NCBI GenBank assembly: GCA_000149265.1
Contig: CH003157.1
Span: forward strand, 324,293-388,292
Source of the DNA: Ciona savignyi
Taxonomy: Eukaryota > Chordata > Ascidiacea > Phlebobranchia > Cionidae
DNA length: 64,000 nt
Direction: 5' to 3'
Numbering within the stretch: the first letter of the stretch is position 1; each line of letters starts with the position of its first letter. A program made the translations under genes and the position numbers. This document shows positions 47,805 through 57,248 of this stretch, in pieces. Below the pieces are notes generated by a model. That model searched no databases and was not told the DNA's origin. It worked only from the letters and a program-made list of their open reading frames with translations.

Positions 47805-49979
47805 ATGAGTGAACCAGGCTCTGAACTGAGCGACAAATTATTACGGCAGGAACTGAGTAACGTTACTATTAGAAGGCCGAAGTCGAGTCAAACCGCAGGT
47901 CCATCCCCCGTGCAGAAGGACTACAGAACGAAGGAAATGCCTGGCGGTACGGAACAATCGACAAGCGTGAACATAAATTTGCGTCTAAGAACATTGCAAG
48001 CCACGGTGAACAAAGGCGCATCTAAAGTTGAAAGATCAATTGTAACATCAAGTGACATTTTAGAAATCCAGACGTTATTTTTAAGTCTTACCAAGTTGGA
48101 AGACGACTACACGGCTTTGTTTGACGAAGTAATCGAAACGTTAACTGCGACCGAGAAATTGGAAATGCATGACAATAGGCGACAAATCGAAGCCAGAATA
48201 AGAGAAATCACAAAAAATGCGAGAGTGGCAATAGAGCAACTACGAGCCGAGCGCATATCGGTAAAGTCGAGCTCAAAGACAGCCAGATCATCTGCGTGCC
48301 TAGACGCCGAAGTCAAACAGAATTCTTTCGGTATAAATGATCAGGATATTGATGGCTCTGGACAATCAAAAAATGGTGAAGAACATTACATCGACCACGA
48401 CACTGCATGGAGTGCTCAGGTGAAACGTATTAATCCTGTTTCTATGTATCATTTACCAACTGTAAGATTAAACGTGTTTGATGGGAACGTATTGTCCTTT
48501 TTATCATGGGAAACTGCGTTTGACGCACTGGTTGAACCATCCGCATGCACAGCCCTAAAACTAAATTTGCTTAGCCAATACTTAGCTGGAGAACCGAAAT
48601 CAATGGTCGAAGGTTTCATGCTCCTACAGACGGAACAAGCTTATCAAAGGGCAAGAAGCCAATTAAAAGCGCGTTACGGCAACGAAAGCGTGGTAGGAAA
48701 GGCATTTTTGGACAAGCTGTACTTATGGCCAAAAATACTTTCCAATAATCCATCTTCCCTTCGTCGTTATTCTGACTATTTGAACCAAATAGTGGTGGCA
48801 AAACAAAACATTAAGTCTCTAGACATACTGGACTTCCCATATGAGAGTGCAAAAATAAACGCCAAACTTCCACACTTTGTAAATTCAAGGTGGCGAGAAG
48901 TTGTTATCCAATGGAAAGCAGATCACAGCAACCAATATCCACCGTTTAAGGTATTAGCCTCTTTCATTAACCAACAGGCGGAGATAGAGAACATACCTGA
49001 GCTTAATGATGTTGGACAATACGAGCGATCACGACAAACATCATTCAATACACCACATAGGTCGCATCGAAATGTTGAAGCTTCGGTGCTAAGCACGAGA
49101 TTGAGTTTCGATCACAAATCAAAAGAATTATTAATAAATCCAAATCAGCTTTGCGAATGTATGCAGGTTGATTTTATTGAAAGGAAAAACGACAATCACC
49201 AGAAACTTGCTCCAGAGGACAAAGGGGTTGTGGATATTAGTCGTGATAACACACGACAATGTGATGACGGTCATTACAAAAAGGAGACTGCAGAGTTCGT
49301 GCGAAACAACTTCTCCGTTAACGATGGTGTAACGTCGGTACCGAATTGTGAGAGAGCGATAGAGCTGGTAAGAAACAGTAAACGTTTATGCTCTAAAGCA
49401 GGTCAACGACTGCACAAGTTCGCGTCAAATCGGAAAGAAGTTCTCGAAACAATCAAACAGGAAGACCGATCTCGAGGTTCACGATCCAAAGACTTGAAGG
49501 CTACGGTTTCGATAGAGAGAGTGCTTGGTGTGAAATGGTGTTTGGAAAGCGATTCCCTGTGTTTCAGGACCATCTTGAAAGACTTGCCGATCAGCAGACG
49601 AGGCCCCATTTTACTGAAAAGAAAGACCATGCTTCAGCATTTGTGTAAGGAGAAATGCGACTGGGATGATCATGTCGCAGATGATATACAAGCACGGTCG
49701 ATTAGATGGAGAAATCTGAATCATCTAAAGGTACTACGGTGTTTTTCTGCTTCAAACTTTGTCGCAATAATACGACGAGAGTTGCATCACTTTTCTGATG
49801 CTAGTAACACAGGATACGGTGAAGTTCAACTAATCGACTTGTACGCGCGACCCCGTAGGCGGAGAGTGCAGAACATGACTGAACAATTTTGGCCACGTTG
49901 GAAATGGAAAACCGAGTCGAACTTAACACGGCGAAACGAATGGTGCTTAACGCAGCACAACTTGGAGAGAATGTTCTAG
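47805..49979 (+). CDS. BEL/Pao Gag continuing into a pol remnant
   Basis: A single long open frame inside the shortened BEL/Pao element; ATG 47805 is the first Met. The N-terminal half is BEL/Pao Gag of the DUF1759 type (LPTVRLNVFDGNVLSFLSWE, LSQYLAGEPKSMVEG, YQRARSQLKARYG). The C-terminal part resembles the reverse transcriptase/RNase H region (VRNNFSVNDGVTSVPN, ERVLGVKWCLESD, ELHHFSDASNTGYG). Gag packages element RNA; the pol-like tail lacks the parts needed for enzyme activity. Described as an element part, not a host gene. Confidence 0.8.
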   Translation: MSEPGSELSDKLLRQELSNVTIRRPKSSQTAGPSPVQKDYRTKEMPGGTEQSTSVNINLRLRTLQATVNKGASKVERSIVTSSDILEIQTLFLSLTKLEDDYTALFDEVIETLTATEKLEMHDNRRQIEARIREITKNARVAIEQLRAERISVKSSSKTARSSACLDAEVKQNSFGINDQDIDGSGQSKNGEEHYIDHDTAWSAQVKRINPVSMYHLPTVRLNVFDGNVLSFLSWETAFDALVEPSACTALKLNLLSQYLAGEPKSMVEGFMLLQTEQAYQRARSQLKARYGNESVVGKAFLDKLYLWPKILSNNPSSLRRYSDYLNQIVVAKQNIKSLDILDFPYESAKINAKLPHFVNSRWREVVIQWKADHSNQYPPFKVLASFINQQAEIENIPELNDVGQYERSRQTSFNTPHRSHRNVEASVLSTRLSFDHKSKELLINPNQLCECMQVDFIERKNDNHQKLAPEDKGVVDISRDNTRQCDDGHYKKETAEFVRNNFSVNDGVTSVPNCERAIELVRNSKRLCSKAGQRLHKFASNRKEVLETIKQEDRSRGSRSKDLKATVSIERVLGVKWCLESDSLCFRTILKDLPISRRGPILLKRKTMLQHLCKEKCDWDDHVADDIQARSIRWRNLNHLKVLRCFSASNFVAIIRRELHHFSDASNTGYGEVQLIDLYARPRRRRVQNMTEQFWPRWKWKTESNLTRRNEWCLTQHNLERMF

Positions 49980-50214
49980 ATGACGAAGGAAGGAGAACAA
50001 TTAAGTGCAGCTCAAGTTCTCCGCCGCCAAATACATAAACTGGTATTACTGCTTCGGGCTGCAGAAAATACAATCGTCCAATGACATGGTGTCGATTCCC
50101 GAACGGGGAGCCTTTTAAACTTTTTAAACCCATAATGTGGGTGTATTTATGGTGGAAAAACTGATTTCGCGTATTTTTGAGTTTATTTAAAAATTTTCAA
50201 TTTTTGAGGAGCCA

Positions 50215-50570
50215 TGTTACGGTCACGTGTCTTTCCTTTTTTGTTTTATTTTGCTCTCTTGTTTAAGTTGTACGTAACATCCTGTTTTAGTGCGTTTTGC
50301 ATGGAATCCTTGAGACCCAAGGTCATTTCATTTTTAACTAGGAACCAAGTGGTGGTCTAATTGAAACCATACTATTGTTAGAAGAGGTTTTTCTGTAGTG
50401 TACGGAAAATTATTATATATGTTGGCCGGAAATTTCAGGTATGTGTGATTGGATTATATTTTGTTTCACTGACGTACCTTTTGTTAATCATTTTATTATT
50501 TTGTTTTTAGTTACGCGGTATCTGATCATAAAAGGCCAGGCTCGTACTTGGGTTAAGTACGGCCGCAACA
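50215..50570 (+). repeat. 3' LTR of the shortened BEL/Pao element
   Basis: 356 bp, nearly identical to 47223-47603, followed directly by the ATAAT duplication. Confidence 0.9.
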
Positions 50571-50699
50571 ATAATAATCAATTGAAAATTTGAAATATTC
50601 TAAAAAAGGTGGAAATACCAAACCGAACACTATCCTATAACACAAACCGCTAACCATTACTTCATGCCCCTCTACCAATTTTCATGAAGATATAACTTG

Positions 50700-51190
50700 T
50701 ATGAATGATTCTTTAGCACCCCTACTTTATTTTAAGGCTTCTTATCGGGGCAAGCGCATTTGGCCGCTAAACCAAAAGGTCGCTTTATAGGCTGTCCTTT
50801 CCAGTTTGTAAAGTCGGTGCTTGTCTGATTTCTGACTCCAATAACTGGCAGCATAAAATTCAGAATATAGACTATAGACGCACGGCAATATTTTATTCTG
50901 TAAGTTGCATTCTATAACTTAGAATGCAGCGCATAGTATCGTGATTGGTGGCAATATTTTGTACGTTTACATACACGGCAATATATAGCAAAGTGGGGAG
51001 ACATTTCGACGCCCATTTTAATTGCCATAATGACTGGCGTTTTAACTACAAAAGGCGGCGTAGTCATCGTAAATACGACGCAAATTACTCGTTAGATATA
51101 CGTCGTTCACATACGGGTTCTACAAACAGTAGGCTATACGTGATCATTATACATAAACAATTATATTAGTTCCCGAAAGCATCGATTCAC
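50700..51190 (+). repeat. R3 repeat, copy in the Harbinger-like element
   Basis: Diverged match to 37195-37588 and 59740-60135 (TTTAGCACC, AAGTCGGTGCTTGTCTGA, AAAGCATCGATTCACCACA). Its flanks differ from those two sites, so it is an independent insertion. This shows that R3 is mobile. Confidence 0.5.
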
Positions 51191-51771
51191 CACAATTCAA
51201 TCATATGTAGTCTCTGCTTTTCTGTCTTTTCCAGCTTGGTACTAATACAGTACCGGTATGGGTAACTGGCATTAATTTTCCAGATTGTCCAGCACATCTG
51301 ACAAATCTTCTGTAGCCTAATTTCAAAAAAAAGACAAACTCAGATCTCTGTCAACATCTCGTGTACCCATAGCCATTTCAACAAGATCTCGGGAGTGCAT
51401 GACTTAATAATTGGTGGTTTTTGCAGTGTAGGCCTAATCCACAACATTGCAAATTACTAAACAGGGTACCGGTAAGAAAGTTTTTAAGTAACGGTAATAA
51501 CGAGAGTGAAAACAGGAAGGCACCAAAAAAACAAAAGTTATCTAGTTTGGTGCCTCCAGTATGAGTAGTCAACTCCAGGGTTTTATCGGTGCCAACAACA
51601 CAACACATCTACCCCAGGCTAAATTCTTAACAAAACTATGCTGCATTTTTTGGCTTTTAACCAGATTTGAAGCTGTGCGGCAAAGTAGAAATTTTTCTAC
51701 TCGGCCGCAAGCGCCGCAGGACCGAGAAAATTGACCGCTTATTGGCGCACAAGCCGCTCAAAATACCTGTT
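51191..51771. other. Unassigned sequence of the Harbinger-like element
   Basis: No gene was recognised. It includes the small GGCACCAAA/TTTGGTGCC hairpin at 51512-51558 and a GC-rich stretch (GCCGCAAGCGCCGCAGG) near 51703. Confidence 0.35.
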
Positions 51772-51779
51772 GCGGCGAT

Positions 51780-52228
51780 CAGGCCCGGTGCTAGGAACCG
51801 CGGGGCCCAATTATAAATCTGATGGCGGGGCCCCTACTCTTTATAGCAAAATTTATGGGTGATTATATATCATAAAATACATACCAGTACATAGAAACTA
51901 CAAAAATAGACATATAATACTTGCTATAAAACAAATTAAAGGTAATGTGGATGCCTATTTACGATATACCGGTATTTTTTTACTTCCAAACATATACAGT
52001 GTATATATTGTTTAGCAACCATATTCATTATGACGTAACAGGCAGACACAGAAATATAAATTTGACTTAGTTACGAGGCATAACAAATTGATATTATGAG
52101 AAAGAATATTATTTCACTTTTTATTTTACGTTTCAGTAGTATTTTAAACCTCTTAATAGCGCGGGGCCCCTTCAAGGTGCGGGGCCCAATTTAATCTAAT
52201 CGGTCAAATCGGCCTAAAACCGGCCCTG
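51780..52228. mobile_element. hAT-type MITE, complete copy 1
   Basis: 449 bp with an 8-bp target duplication GCGGCGAT (51772-51779 and 52229-52236). Ends CAGGCCCGGTGCTAGG and CAGGGCCGGTTTTAGG (reverse complement). Same family as the split MITE and 56762-57220; it inserted into the Harbinger-like element that split its relative. Confidence 0.92.
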
Positions 52229-52645
52229 GCGGCGATGTGTGCATTTACACGCGGCAGAGCCGCGCCGTAAGCACTCTGCGGCAGCCGCAGAAGGGCATGT
52301 GTGCATCCGCCTTTATGCATCGTAACTAAGTCAAATTTATATTTCTGTGTCTGCCTCTTACGTCATAATGACTATGGTTGCAAGGCAAGAAAAGTCTTTT
52401 TCTGAAAAACTAAAGGTTAATTGCCTAATTTTCCTTTTTTGCTAATAAATGTAAAACAATATATCGGAAATAAGCATCCACATTACCTTTTCTTTTTTTA
52501 TAGCAAGTATTAAATGTCTATTTTTGTAGTTTGTATGTATTTTATGATATATAAACACCCATAAATTTTGCTATGAAGAGTAGGGGCCCCGCCATCACAT
52601 TTCTAATTGGGCCCCGCGGTTCCTAGCACCGGGCCTGTATCCACT

Positions 52646-53377
52646 GCGTTAAAACGCAGTTTAAAATGGTCTGGACTGATGCGAACTATTATCTACATAT
52701 AATTTACCTGCTTTTTAAGTATATCTGTACTTGTGGTTTTATTTGCAAATCTATAACAATCATAATAATGTATCAATTATAGACAATATAAAGGGGGATA
52801 GATAAAAAAACACGTATATGACTGCTTATTATGACATTATAAAATCATGGGTAATTCCCCCAAAGAGCTAACACATTGGTCTTTACAAGCATGTTATACA
52901 GAATAAATCTCAGCAAAAATATAAATAATAAAATTATATTATTGGATAAAACTAACGTTTAATGAAAATTACCGTGTATAATAAAGAATTAATTTTGCTG
53001 AAATTACAGTGTATATTACTTAATAAAGCAATGTTTTGCTAAAAATTACAGTGTTTATTACTAAATAAAGGATAATCTTGATGGAAATTACCATGTCAAT
53101 ATAAAACATAAATAAGTAAAAAAAAAATTTTTTAAATAAAGCAATTGCATTACCATATGAAGTACAGCGTTTACAGTAAAATATGACATTTAAATTGGAA
53201 TCCACATAATTAGATAAGTCTGAAATAGAATGATGTGAATAAATGCACTACTACAACATTCATGGTGATTATGTCCCAATAAGAATTATGTTCAGGACAT
53301 ACCAAAAAGTTCAACTGAATGTCAAAAGTGTTGAATTATTTGCAATGTAATCTTGGTGGCTTGGTTGTAGATATCGC
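52646..53377 (-). repeat. Kelch D 3' flank with tandem repeat
   Basis: Homologous to the other Kelch 3' flanks. The AATTACAGTGTATATTACT repeat has about two or three units at 52960-53075, and the GGGGGATAGATAAAAAAAC motif is at about 52793. Non-coding. Confidence 0.55.
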
Positions 53378-55050
53378 TTACAAAGCTACAACTGATGAAG
53401 CATATCTTGGTATCTCCATGTTGGTTTCAATCTTCCATTCATTGATTGTTGGATCATAAACCTCCACTGAGGTTCTAGATTCATCATCATAACCTCCAAC
53501 GACATATATCTTCCCATTCACAACGCAAGCGGAAACACCATCTCGCTTGTACTTCAATCTGCTGGCCGACGTCCAGGAATTAGTTCGAAAATTGTATCGT
53601 TCGACCGAATCACAGTCCTTCACGCACCAATGGCATAAATCTCACCATTGCAAACAACACCACACAGTCCATTTCTGTTCTCTTTCATACGAAGTTACAC
53701 ATTTTCCATATTCCTCATGTCCCGGATCAGAAATCTTGTCCATTGAATTTAAATGATCCCCATTACGACCATGTACGATTCCTACCCAAACGCATATAAA
53801 CAACCATCATATGAAACAAGAGCATGATTACGTCGTTGAGTTTCCATTGGAGCAATATTAGTCCATGTATCCAACATTGGGATGTAAACTTCGGCCGATG
53901 ATAAATAGTTATTGATATCTTTCACACCTCCCACAGTAAACATTTGATCATTCAACACAGCAGATGCTGCGAACCTTCGTTTCTCATTCATAGATGCCAC
54001 CTTGTGCCAACCAGCATTAATATGCTCCAAGTCTAACCGCTCAACAGAATCTGTGACAGGCCATCTACCACCTGCGGTATAAACATTATTGTTTATCTTC
54101 ACACTGGTTGAACCAAATCTTCCCTCCAAGGTTGACACAATATTTCTCCAATGTTTTCCAACAACATCGTAAATACTGAGAAGTTTTTCTGCATTACAAC
54201 CACCCACAACCAGGAATTGGGATGCAACATTTACTGCTCTAGCTCCATCTTCTGGTTGGTTTTCACTACGATTGATCAATTCAGCCAAAATAACATCAAC
54301 GAAAGTTTCACATTTTCTCATCCAAGTCCACTCAGTTTTTTTAATCACTTTAAGGAAGGAAGTTGGTAATTTTTTGATGTCAATCAATGGAAACAAGCGT
54401 TTAAAGAATTGTTGTCGATTTTCAAGATCGTGTTTAACCCAATTCATTATGCTTTTGAAAATCTCTTCACTTGAAGAATCCGATGTCTTTGTCATTTTAA
54501 TAAGAGCTTCAGCTTTACCTAGATTCAATTCTTTGAAGTCCAGTCCATTTGAAACCAACTCTAAATTGTCTAAGAAGAAATTGTCACAATGTGTCACCAA
54601 CTCAGGAATATTGTACATTCGTGCAAATGCCCGAACTATTAAACAGTTTCCAACTTCAAGTGTGTCTTTAAGAAAGCCAACACAATAATCTTTCACATAT
54701 TTGATTTGCAACATATCGGCCGCCTCGTACAGTTGATAAACCGTTTCACTGTTGATTGTGATCTTTGCAGTGTAAATGAAGCTTATGATCAGGTTAAGTA
54801 TCAGAGCTGTAATTCCAACAACTTTGACACCATCATCTGTACAGCCTTCTTTGCACTTGGATGTGAACATGGCTCTGTAATATTCGGAAAACGCGGCAAG
54901 AATATTTCTGTGAGCTGATACTTCTCCACCTTCCGCATTGAATGTGACATCACAAAGTATCCTTTCTTCACGTAAACTGTTTACATTGTCAAGTAAACCG
55001 ACCTCGTGATCGCTTCTATATTCTTTCTCATTCAAGTTATTTGCAGCCAT
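53378..55050 (-). pseudogene. BTB-BACK-Kelch protein, copy D (damaged in blades 4-5)
   Basis: BTB, BACK and blades 1-3 are open from ATG 55050 to about 53782, and blade 6 is open at the other end (53378-53623). Between them (about 53620-53790) several small insertions and deletions and a stop destroy blades 4 and 5. Variable residues after the double glycines are C, R, V, (damaged), (damaged) and Y. Blade 3 is longer than in other copies (VKDINNYLSS). The 3' part has clustered errors unlike the clean 5' part, so a local sequencing problem is possible, though a pseudogene is the simpler reading. Confidence 0.9.
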
Positions 55051-56060
55051 TATCAGAGGACAAAATCACTAAGAAGTTTGGATAAAGCTAGAGAAAGTCA
55101 ATTACATGTCAAACACCACCATTTATAACACATTTTGATTTTACCACATATATGTATGTAGAGAATTTGCAAAAGTCAATGTGTACTGTATACAATATGA
55201 CGTCATTATTATTATTATTCTCTTACGATAGGGCCACATCCGGAACCATAAATCCGGATAACTTTCTTAATTACAACATTGTGAATAGTTCCAGTTTTTT
55301 GGGGGACGCCGAACTTTTGGTTCCATGACAACTGAACCCCTTACAACTGAACCCCTTACAACTGAACCCTTACAACTGAACCCTTTACAACTGAACCCCT
55401 ACAATTAAGCCCCTTACAACTGAACTCCTTTTAACTGAACCCCTTTAAACTGAAACCCTTTACAACTGAACCCATATCAATAGAACCTCTTTACAACTGA
55501 ACCCCCTTTTCAATTAAAAGCGTTCGGTTAAAAGGGGTTCAGTTGTAAAGGGGTTCAGTTGTAGGGGCTCAGTTGTAAGGGGTTCAGTTGTAAGGGGTTC
55601 AGTTGACTGGTCACCGAACTTTTAACGTCAATGATGAACAATAAAATTTAGGGCTAAAGCAGTAACAATAATGCTTAACGCTGAGAAGCAGTAATTTTAT
55701 CGCTGAAACAGTAATTTTGAAGGCTGATAATTATTAAGGCTAACACATTAACACCTTTACGCTGGAATATATCTTGCCGCTCAAAGAGTAAATGGCAGAG
55801 AACAATTTAATACTGCAAGACAACTGTTTTACGTGGCAATTAGCGAAGAACTATGTATACTTCGCCATCATTTGTACAAACGATTTATTCACCAGCGTTG
55901 TATATTTTGCTGTGCTCGCGTGTAGTTAATAAAATCAACTTTCCGTGACGAAGTTTGGATCACGAGAGTCACATATAAGTACCGGTAGCGCCAGAGAAAC
56001 CTACTATTTAATGCAATTATACACCACATTTATGAATATATTATATACATGCACAAGCAT
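55051..56060 (-). promoter_or_regulatory. Kelch D leader and distal flank, interrupted by a fold-back element
   Basis: Conserved leader with TGACGTCA (55198-55205) and the CTAGAGAAAGTCAA acceptor-like motif. The repeat is interrupted at CCGAACTTTT by the fold-back element 55319-55615 and resumes with AACGTCAATG. Distal flank to 56060 matches 19850-20060. Confidence 0.45.
55319..55615. mobile_element. Fold-back element made of CAACTGAACCCCTTA repeats
   Basis: The left part is about ten units of (T)TACAACTGAACCCC; the right part is five units of the reverse complement (GGGGTTCAGTTGTAA). The whole can fold into a long imperfect hairpin. The insertion site (GAACTTTT, 8-10 bp) is repeated on both sides (55311-55318 and 55616-55623). 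The uninterrupted site is visible in the leaders of B. Ends begin GGTTCC and, reversed, GGTGAC. Class unknown. Confidence 0.7.
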
Positions 56061-56209
56061 GGACCTTACAGCAATCACTATATTTTATACACTTTTAGTT
56101 TTAGTTAATTAATGTTTTGCTCCAGTTTTTAAAAATGGCAAACGAATCAAATCACGACACACGAACAGGAAAAGAAGGCAAGACAAACAGACGTTAAAAC
56201 ACGTCATGT

Positions 56210-56753
56210 AGACAAAAAGAATATAATTTAATAAATATAGCTGACGCGGCCGCCAAACCTAGGCGAAAATACAATAATAAGCAAACAAAATTTAATTAAG
56301 ACCAAAACAATATAAAGCCAGATTGCAACAATTTTTATTTCTGCGAGAATAAACTGACGGGTCGCTAAATACCAATTCAAACTTATTATCTACGTTTAAT
56401 TTACCAGATTAACGATTCAATACCTTTCCTATGTAATTGATCATGTAGGTTCTAAATCCAAGACGGAACCATCTAAATTCCACCACAGTAATTCTGCCAG
56501 AATATTCAGATAGAAACACAGCACAAAAATAACAAACTTATTTAAGCAGACAGTAGGGGGTTTAATTGCTTTTTTGACAATTTGCCACGACCAAATTTAA
56601 CGATTTTTTTCAATTTGGTCAAAAAGATTTCTAAAACGATAAAAAAATTAAAATTAAAAAAGTATTATTATTTGGAAAAATGTATTTTTTTCATAATCAT
56701 ACTTAATATAAGTATCGCAATATGACGGCAAATTTATAAGTCCACCAAAGACA
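56210..56753 (-). repeat. R1 block and adjoining flank, copy 3
   Basis: Reverse orientation of 3094-3560 plus neighbouring flank (CGCGGCCGCCAAACCTAGG near 56250). It is interrupted at its right end by the MITE at 56762 and resumes at 57229 before the BEL/Pao fragment. Confidence 0.65.
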
Positions 56754-56761
56754 CAGCTGAA

Positions 56762-57220
56762 CAGGCCCGGTGCTAGGAACCGCGGGGCCCAATTAGAAAT
56801 GTGGTGGCGGGGCCCCTACTCTTCATAGCAAAATTTATAGGTTTTTTTATATATCATAAAATACATACCAGTACATACAAACTACAAAAATAGACATTTA
56901 TTACTTGCTATAAAACAAATTAAAGGTAATGTGGATGCTTATTTACGATATATTGTTTTACTTCCAAACATATATATATATATTGTTTAGCAACCATATT
57001 CATTATGACGTAACAGGCAGACACAGAAATATAAATTTGACTTAGTTACGATGCATAACAAATTGATATTATGAGAAAGAATATTATTTCACTTTTTATT
57101 TTACGTTTCAGTAGTACTTTAAACCTCGTAATACAGAAAGACCCCCGCTAGCGCGGGGCCCCTTCAAGGTGCGGGGCCCAATTTGATCTAATCGGTCAAA
57201 TCGGCCTAAAACCGGCCCTG
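56762..57220. mobile_element. hAT-type MITE, complete copy 2
   Basis: 459 bp flanked by the perfect 8-bp duplication CAGCTGAA (56754-56761 and 57221-57228). Very similar to 51780-52228, so recently active. No coding capacity. Confidence 0.93.
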
Positions 57221-57248
57221 CAGCTGAATGGTTGGCGACCAGTTTCGA

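Larger units (their letters stand above)
47223..50570 (+). mobile_element. Shortened BEL/Pao retrotransposon, young
   Basis: Two LTRs (47223-47603 and 50215-50570; TGTTACGG ... CCGCAACA) flanked by a perfect 5-bp duplication ATAAT (47218-47222 and 50571-50575). The internal region is only about 2.6 kb: BEL/Pao Gag followed by remnants of pol. Protease and integrase were not seen, so it is a non-autonomous derivative rather than a whole element. The LTRs differ at about four or five positions plus one short length difference, indicating a recent insertion. Confidence 0.92.
46171..52312. mobile_element. Harbinger-like element carrying further insertions
   Basis: Inserted in the MITE at TTA, duplicated on both sides (46168-46170 and 52313-52315). 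Its ends are perfect inverted repeats AGGCGGATGCACACATG / CATGTGTGCATCCGCCT. A 3-bp TTA target duplication fits PIF/Harbinger. Subterminal regions are GC-rich with repeated GCGGCTGCGG. Setting aside the BEL/Pao element and the second MITE, about 2.3 kb is its own or older sequence. No transposase was recognised, so it appears non-autonomous or decayed. Confidence 0.75.
46015..52637. mobile_element. hAT-type MITE split by a 6.1-kb insertion
   Basis: The two halves, 46015-46170 and 52316-52637, match left and right parts of the complete copies at 51780-52228 and 56762-57220. Together they are flanked by a perfect 8-bp duplication TATCCACT (46007-46014 and 52638-52645). The ends read CAGTGCCGGTTTTAGG and, reversed, CAGGCCCGGTGCTAGG. 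Non-coding. Confidence 0.9.

Noticed and set aside
55319-55615. CRISPR-like or terminator-like repeat array
   Set aside because: Units are contiguous without spacers and turn to the opposite orientation halfway; this is a eukaryotic fold-back repeat.
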